From JACVCJ01 sp052437175 (GTDB lineage Bacteria > Bacteroidota > Bacteroidia > CAIKAF01), in assembly GCA_052437175.1 (NCBI GenBank), contig JBQVOK010000002.1, forward strand, positions 124,001 through 188,000: DNA of 64,000 bases, in the 5' to 3' direction. A model generated the notes under the pieces. It did no database searches and was not told the origin of the DNA. It worked only from the letters and a program-made list of their open reading frames with translations. Within the stretch, counting starts at the first letter, position 1. Every line of letters starts with the position of its first letter. The position numbers and the translations under genes are program-made. This document shows, piece by piece, positions 59,701 through 64,000 of this stretch.

Positions 59701-61018
59701 GCAGGTAGTTGTAATACTGGATACCCTGATCCGGGTCGTTCTGTACACCGGAAAGTTCGTTTTTGTAGTACAGGAAGCGGCGCATACCGATACGCTCGTT
59801 ATCTACGAAACCATCGCCGTAACCAACACCGTTAATGGCCAGGTAGGTGTTTACATCACCTACAACCAGTGAGTCATCGTACAGGTTGGCATCCTGGTAG
59901 GGACCTTCAAAGAAGTCGATACCGATCGCGGGCGGATTCAGTCCGTAACCGATGGAAGTACCGCAGGTAGCGTCATTGGGGTCGGAGTTGTATACATAAC
60001 CGAAACCACGTGTTACGTCGCAACCGGCATAGTCATCAAAACCGCAACCCAGGTCAGCATCGGTATTTACACCGAAGTAACAGTTGAACAGTTCGGATGT
60101 ACCACGGTTGATCAGCTCGTAGTTATAGAAGGTCATGTTGTTGATCTCGTCATTGGTAGCGAAAGCGAATGCCTGGGCACGTACTTCCATACCGATGGTA
60201 TTGGCAACGGTTACACCGGTCTCATAGTGGGTGCTTCCTTTGTCGTTGAAGATCCAGTACAGGGTCATATCGCCGTACAGGAAAGGCGTACGGTCTTTAG
60301 AACAGTCGATCTGGTTAAACAGGTCATAGCCCGGGTAGTCGCCGGCAGCTGCGTTGTAGTCGCCGCTGTTGTCCACGTCGATAAAGGGAGCGTGGATAAA
60401 CTGTACGGAAGGCAGACCACCGGACAGGGACGGGTCATTCGGATACTGTTCGAAGGCCGGCCATTCCAGGATGTCCTGGGGGATCTGGTAACCTTCGCAG
60501 AGGGCATCCGCAGGATTTACGTTCATACACAGGTTGTGTAACTGTACCTGGGCACGGGTAATTTTCCAGATACGGTCATACTCTTTACAGGTAGCCGCAT
60601 CTACTTCACCCTGGTTGGCGCCACTACGGTTCAGCGGGCCGGTATAAAAGTCGGGACCGTTGGCACGGTAACGCTGGGCAGCGATCTTCAGCTGACCGTT
60701 TACATCGGTACCACCGATCCACAGGGTACCTACGTACAGGGCGTGCGCCGTGTTTCCGTCTTTAGGAATCTGGTATTTGGCCACCTGTTTCAGATCCCAC
60801 CACATATCGCCGCCGGACCAGATGGTGGTGCGTACGTTGTTAAGATCCAATACAGCTGATGCCTGCGGGTTGGCACAACCCGCTGATAAGCTCTTATCTG
60901 CCTGACCGGATTTGTCGCTTTTTGCGCCGACAAACTTGGCAGCACCGGCCTCCTGCCACAGGCCCAGGGCCATAATAGCAGTGAGAATTAGCGAAAATAG
61001 AGACCTTTTCATATACAT
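56771..61018 (-). CDS. Giant secreted protein with T9SS-like C-terminal domain (1415 aa)
   Basis: A 1415-residue exported protein. The signal peptide is MKRSLFSLILTAIMALGLWQEAGA (a second ATG six bases earlier is also possible). The N-terminal part has many Trp/Tyr/Asp-rich strands (TTIWSGGDMWWDLKQVAKYQ, LYWIFNDKGSTHYETG). No catalytic domain is recognised. The last 110 residues are a T9SS type A-like domain: VLDIINVVPNPYYAYSAYE, then VTIYNTAGSLIRRYTKDDNS, WDLKNSANVPVASGIYIIHV and a final KILKWFGVMRP. It is encoded between a TonB-dependent receptor and a PorV/PorQ protein. The role of the body of the protein is unknown. Confidence 0.85.
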   Translation of the reverse strand: MYMKRSLFSLILTAIMALGLWQEAGAAKFVGAKSDKSGQADKSLSAGCANPQASAVLDLNNVRTTIWSGGDMWWDLKQVAKYQIPKDGNTAHALYVGTLWIGGTDVNGQLKIAAQRYRANGPDFYTGPLNRSGANQGEVDAATCKEYDRIWKITRAQVQLHNLCMNVNPADALCEGYQIPQDILEWPAFEQYPNDPSLSGGLPSVQFIHAPFIDVDNSGDYNAAAGDYPGYDLFNQIDCSKDRTPFLYGDMTLYWIFNDKGSTHYETGVTVANTIGMEVRAQAFAFATNDEINNMTFYNYELINRGTSELFNCYFGVNTDADLGCGFDDYAGCDVTRGFGYVYNSDPNDATCGTSIGYGLNPPAIGIDFFEGPYQDANLYDDSLVVGDVNTYLAINGVGYGDGFVDNERIGMRRFLYYKNELSGVQNDPDQGIQYYNYLRGFWTNGVRMTFGAYGYPDAAQCGYSNTASDFMFPGDSDPMHWGTGGQNMGYEWRMESPGPGCAALAAADFRFVQSAGPFRLRAGAVNDITTGAVWARSFSGNPFESVQLVRKADDKAQSLFENCFRVLDGPDAPNVTVQEMDRELILYWTNSILSNNKKNDYSELDYSIVDTSLTAEQKTYKFEGYLVYQVKDASVTAESRHDLSKAQLIAQCDIRNFDATGQPITTLINYNVDQELGLTVPQVEVTGSNTGIFQSLRITEDAFATGSDKRLVNHKRYYFMVLAYGFNRYKKYGPEGGQMTGQTREFIAGRKSATGSIQVYSAIPHISAPESNGTIVNSVYGDTPEITRIEGQGNGGNELELTEQSELEIVASPYTAQKITYKRGGGPARIKVVDPLSIEKGTYLLKFDVPSTSADGATLPRLISNQSRWTLLDKATMDTVAVSDTSIAFLSEQLVFNRNTGKFLGLSISIRQTANPGNDVEENNGVLGAGITAVTSNASNFYIGFLPDADGSSFMNWILSGTSDATQAGGLGDFPFDKSQSFERLSLGGGGALAPYNLSSYGVNGPSYKSPTVPFNRLNDLASVDIVLTADKTKWTRVPVLEADSSACNNTDRSYAHPDLAAKCASKLDLRRSPSVDKNGRYATNDGTLTGSLITSNSNNEEDANYISNYGMGWFPGYAINVETGERLNMAFAEASNLPYANGRDMLFNPLEVDIRNINTDFSAIVNEFGDAILGGKHFLYVFGANGAVPGLNTYPPTPRYDAGQFAMSFLKKLDDVGSGGYTQSTYNTDKGKVFRSAMWTGIPLTIKGTQWLAQDIRIRLRVSKPYAQFLNYANDASPGAINNDYPLYEFSLDDLAPTTGDRNTASAVLDIINVVPNPYYAYSAYETNKLDNRIKVTNLPPTCTVTIYNTAGSLIRRYTKDDNSITSLDWDLKNSANVPVASGIYIIHVNVPGVGSKILKWFGVMRPTDVSNF

Positions 61019-61048
61019 AATATTTTAATTGCTGTCCTGATTACTTAT

Positions 61049-64000
61049 TTAGAAGTTCAATGTAGCACCCAAGCGGATACGGCGTGGTTGTGAGAAGTTA
61101 TACGGACTGTTCACGGCCATGCCATACATATCGCGGAAGGAAGCCGGACTCGGGAAAATAGACGCGAGGTAGGTCTGTGTCTGCTCGCTGGTCAGGAATC
61201 CGTCGTCGTTGGCGTTACCTGTAAAGCGGTATACTCCGATCACGTTTTTGAAATTGAACAGGTTGTTTACCAGCAGGTAAATCTCTACGTTACCATCCCG
61301 GCGGGTAGCCAGGTCTTTTTTGCCTTCCACTTTCTTGCCACCGTATTTAAAGGTGAACTGTTTGTATACGCGCAGGTCGATGTTGAACTGCCAGGGCAGA
61401 CGTGAACCGTTGATAGAACCCTGTAGCGGCTGTACACCGAACGGTGTGCTGGCCACGGTAGAGGCAACCTGCTGGCTGCGGCTGAACGGTAAACCTGAAC
61501 CACCGGTAAATGTCAGTGAGAAACCGGCATTCTCCAGCGGAGCGGTAAATGCTTTACCGTTTACGCCTTTTTTGTCGCCTTTACGCTTGATGGTCGGACC
61601 CTCGCCTTCGTTGAAACCAAAGTCGAAGAACACGTTGAAGAAGTGACGCTGGTCAAGGCTCAGAGGCTGCAGAATTCTCAGGTTCGGCTGACCCTGGCTA
61701 ACCAGGTTGAAGGAAGAAGTGGTGTTGGCACCGGTACCTTCGGCAAACTGCATCGTATACGAAGCGTTGAAACCGAGGTTTTTGCTACGTACACGGTTAT
61801 ACGACAGGGTAATACCTTTGGTAGTACCAAAGTCGATGTTCTTATACGTAAAGTATGTGGCCGGATACGCTTCGCTGATACGGGATACCTGTATCTGGTC
61901 GCGTACCTCACGGTAATATGCGGTGATCTTCAGGGCAGAGAATTCACCTACAGCCTGCTGGAAGCCCAGTGAGTAGTCGATGGTTTTCTCAGGACGCAGG
62001 TCCGGGTTGTTGAAGATACGGCTTGCGCTGTTGTATGTGGGGTTAGCCCAGTAGAAGTAGTTGAACGGATCGAGACGGTTCAGACCGGCTGTCGGGCGCT
62101 GGATAAGTACGTCGTAGTGCGCCATGAAGATAGAACGGTCGCTGATCGGGAAGGAGAATGCGATACGGGGCTGTACGTTCACCTGCGGTTTGTAGTCTTT
62201 GAAAGATCCGGCTACGTTGAAGTTGCCGCTACCTACGCTCTCGCCGGAATTCACCAGCCAGGGCTGCGGTACCAGGTTATTGCCGCGCAGGACAGTAGGG
62301 TCGTTGATCTCGGCACCCTGTGCGTTGAACCAGCGGTCGCCCGAACGGTAACCCACTACCTGTTTGTTGGCATCGTCCACCGAGTTGCTGTTTACATACA
62401 CCACATAATCGCTGCCGATGTTCTGCGGGTGCTGTACATTGGATATCTCACCGGCAGTGCGGGTCTCATACAGGGAGTACGGGTCTTTCAGTACGCGCTG
62501 GTTGGCGTCGTAGCGGTCTACACGTACACCCACGTTGAAGATCAGGTCGCGGAATGAGAATTTATCCATGATATAACCGGCGATATATACCGGCTGGAAC
62601 GGTGCAATATGACGGTTGAAATACCCTTTGTCGCTTTTGGCGTTGAAAAAGTCTTCGAGGGAAGTACCGCCACGCACTTTATTACCGTAAGCGTCATAAC
62701 CATAATAGCTTACCAGGTTGTTACCGTTGTTCAGCAGTTCGTCCGGGGAGAACATCTGCAGGTTCAGCTGCGAAGGATCTACGGCGTCGAACTGGAGAAT
62801 TTCCTTGGCGTTTACGTCTTTACCCAGCGCGGTACGCAGCGACTTATCGAAATAAGCCTGTGCCGTATCGGCAAACAGGTAATCGTAACGGATGGTATCC
62901 ATAAATACACCCATATCATTATATACAGGCATCGGGTTGGTGAAGTCGAGCTGTGACAGGTGGTTGTTCACCAGCTGACGGCCGCGTGTCCAGAGGCTAC
63001 CCGGAGCCAGTGCGTAAGACATGTCCTGGCGCTGCTCAAACTCGAAACCTACTTTGATACCGTGGTTCTTGATATCGAACTGACCGTTACCCACCACGCG
63101 GAACTGGCTGTTGCTGGTTTTACCGATGCTGTTGTAATAAGCTCCCGGAGCGCTGAAGATACCATAGATATCTGAAGGCTGGTCGCCGTTACGCAGCGCC
63201 TGGTACTGGAGCAGGTTGTTGAAGTTATCATAGAACCCGGTCGGGGTGGCGCTCAGACGATAAACATCGCTGGTATAGGCCGAAAGTTCGGGATTGATAT
63301 CCGATGGTGTGTAGTTTACCATTACATCGCGGTAACCGTTCAGCAACCAGGCATCCAGGCCGGTGGTAGCATCTGTTCCGCGGGCATAGGTAGCCTGACG
63401 CTGAACGTCAAAAGCACCTACATATCCGTAGTTGAAGATATTCTGTCGGTTGCGCTGGTCAAAGTTCTCACCGAAGTTTTTAGAGTAGTCCACCTGTAAG
63501 GTCAGGGAACCGTTTTTCACGGTGCTGTTCTTCTTACCGTCTTCGTTGTTGTTATCGAAACGTTGTGTGAAACGACCGAATATGTTATACCCATAGTTAC
63601 GGTTCACACCGTAGTTCTGCCAGTTGAAGGCCTGACCCGATTCCGGGGCGCCGCCGCCGCTGGCTGCAACATCTTTACCATGTGTATAGAAACCGTTACC
63701 ACCAAAGGTCAGGATACTGTTCTTACCCAGGCGGAAGTCCAGCTTGGCCACCATATTGATGTTCAGTTGCTGGGCATTACGGCGTCTTTTATTCAGGATG
63801 AAATCGTCTTTGGTCAGGTAAGCGGCATTCTGCGTAACACCACCATCTACAAAACGGTAAGGATCGCTCATAATGCTCTCACGTACATCGGGTTTCAGGG
63901 TATACCAGCCGTTAAAGGAAGGACGGGGATCTACTTTGTAGTTACCTTCCGCAGAAAGTAAGAGACCACCCACAGCTTCTCTGGTGATTTTACCATCTTC
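61049..64000 (-). CDS. TonB-dependent receptor (partial; C-terminal 983 residues)
   Basis: The frame is open to the window edge. The visible chain has the alternating strands of a 22-stranded barrel with typical Bacteroidota receptor segments: NIFGRFTQRFDNNN, MDKFSFRDLIFNVGVRVDRYDANQ, FSFPISDRSIFMAHYDVLIQRP and the RPEKTIDYSLGFQQAVG motif before the last quarter. The C-terminus RRIRLGATLNF ends in the aromatic residue needed for barrel assembly. The plug and any carboxypeptidase-like N-terminal domain lie outside. It precedes a giant secreted protein and a PorV/PorQ protein in one apparent operon. The ligand is unknown. Confidence 0.9.
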   Translation of the reverse strand, partial: EDGKITREAVGGLLLSAEGNYKVDPRPSFNGWYTLKPDVRESIMSDPYRFVDGGVTQNAAYLTKDDFILNKRRRNAQQLNINMVAKLDFRLGKNSILTFGGNGFYTHGKDVAASGGGAPESGQAFNWQNYGVNRNYGYNIFGRFTQRFDNNNEDGKKNSTVKNGSLTLQVDYSKNFGENFDQRNRQNIFNYGYVGAFDVQRQATYARGTDATTGLDAWLLNGYRDVMVNYTPSDINPELSAYTSDVYRLSATPTGFYDNFNNLLQYQALRNGDQPSDIYGIFSAPGAYYNSIGKTSNSQFRVVGNGQFDIKNHGIKVGFEFEQRQDMSYALAPGSLWTRGRQLVNNHLSQLDFTNPMPVYNDMGVFMDTIRYDYLFADTAQAYFDKSLRTALGKDVNAKEILQFDAVDPSQLNLQMFSPDELLNNGNNLVSYYGYDAYGNKVRGGTSLEDFFNAKSDKGYFNRHIAPFQPVYIAGYIMDKFSFRDLIFNVGVRVDRYDANQRVLKDPYSLYETRTAGEISNVQHPQNIGSDYVVYVNSNSVDDANKQVVGYRSGDRWFNAQGAEINDPTVLRGNNLVPQPWLVNSGESVGSGNFNVAGSFKDYKPQVNVQPRIAFSFPISDRSIFMAHYDVLIQRPTAGLNRLDPFNYFYWANPTYNSASRIFNNPDLRPEKTIDYSLGFQQAVGEFSALKITAYYREVRDQIQVSRISEAYPATYFTYKNIDFGTTKGITLSYNRVRSKNLGFNASYTMQFAEGTGANTTSSFNLVSQGQPNLRILQPLSLDQRHFFNVFFDFGFNEGEGPTIKRKGDKKGVNGKAFTAPLENAGFSLTFTGGSGLPFSRSQQVASTVASTPFGVQPLQGSINGSRLPWQFNIDLRVYKQFTFKYGGKKVEGKKDLATRRDGNVEIYLLVNNLFNFKNVIGVYRFTGNANDDGFLTSEQTQTYLASIFPSPASFRDMYGMAVNSPYNFSQPRRIRLGATLNF

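Overview
The window looks like a chromosomal segment of a member of Bacteroidota, most like the Chitinophagales/Sphingobacteriales side of the phylum. The evidence is a PorV/PorQ-type outer-membrane protein, a TonB-dependent receptor, type IX secretion (T9SS)-like C-terminal domains, an LptE–sigma-54 activator–MiaB cluster, and promoters with the phylum-specific -7 box TAnnTTTG (one also has an ideal TTTG -33 box at 19 bp spacing). Base composition is fairly GC-rich for the phylum and even throughout. I see no rRNA, tRNA, CRISPR array, prophage or insertion sequence. The DNA is dense: almost every base lies in a gene, and convergent genes often touch or overlap.

Layout. 0-3 kb: tail of an outer-membrane protein, an MFS transporter, then an AlkD-like DNA glycosylase overlapping a spore-photoproduct-lyase-type radical SAM gene. 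3-8.5 kb: a Crp-type regulator with a perfect palindrome between it and an alpha/beta hydrolase, a DUF4272 protein, an esterase lipoprotein, a VOC protein and a NYN-LOTUS protein. 8.5-12.3 kb (minus): universal stress protein, a ribulose-phosphate-epimerase/CBS fusion, DAHP synthase, a lipoprotein and a DUF1801 protein. 12.4-21.8 kb (plus): nucleoside phosphorylase, QueE, a PorE-like OmpA protein, a glycerophosphodiesterase, a 1124-residue lamin-tail exoprotein, TruB and a queuosine-precursor transporter. 21.8-34 kb (minus): LptE, sigma-54 activator, MiaB, a PMT-type glycosyltransferase, a fatty-acid-hydroxylase-type enzyme, DUF819 permease, lipoprotein, FAH-family hydrolase, MacB-type permease, a paraoxonase-like lipoprotein and a YaaI-like protein.

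34-47 kb: LysA, a small membrane-anchored protein, MeaB with a monothiol thioredoxin-like protein, then a divergent MbnP plus two diheme peroxidases (a putative copper/kynurenine cassette), a DUF5522 mini-protein, a three-domain amidohydrolase pair on the minus strand, a small b/c cytochrome pair and HflX. 47-55.5 kb: secreted protein, glutaminyl cyclase, CysS, a T9SS-tagged esterase, SufS, a GT2 enzyme, RuvC, a HIT protein and GreA. 55.6-64 kb (minus): a TonB-dependent receptor (cut by the window edge), a 1415-residue exoprotein and a PorV/PorQ protein in one apparent operon.

How the genes fit together: much of the window serves the cell envelope (T9SS cargo and partners, LptE, lipoproteins). 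Eight of ten apparent signal-peptidase-I substrates would expose an N-terminal glutamine, which fits the glutaminyl cyclase encoded here. The most notable local systems are the MbnP/diheme cassette, the epimerase-CBS/DAHP-synthase operon, the amidohydrolase pair with two degenerate domains, and promoters placed so close to the ATG that transcripts should be almost leaderless.
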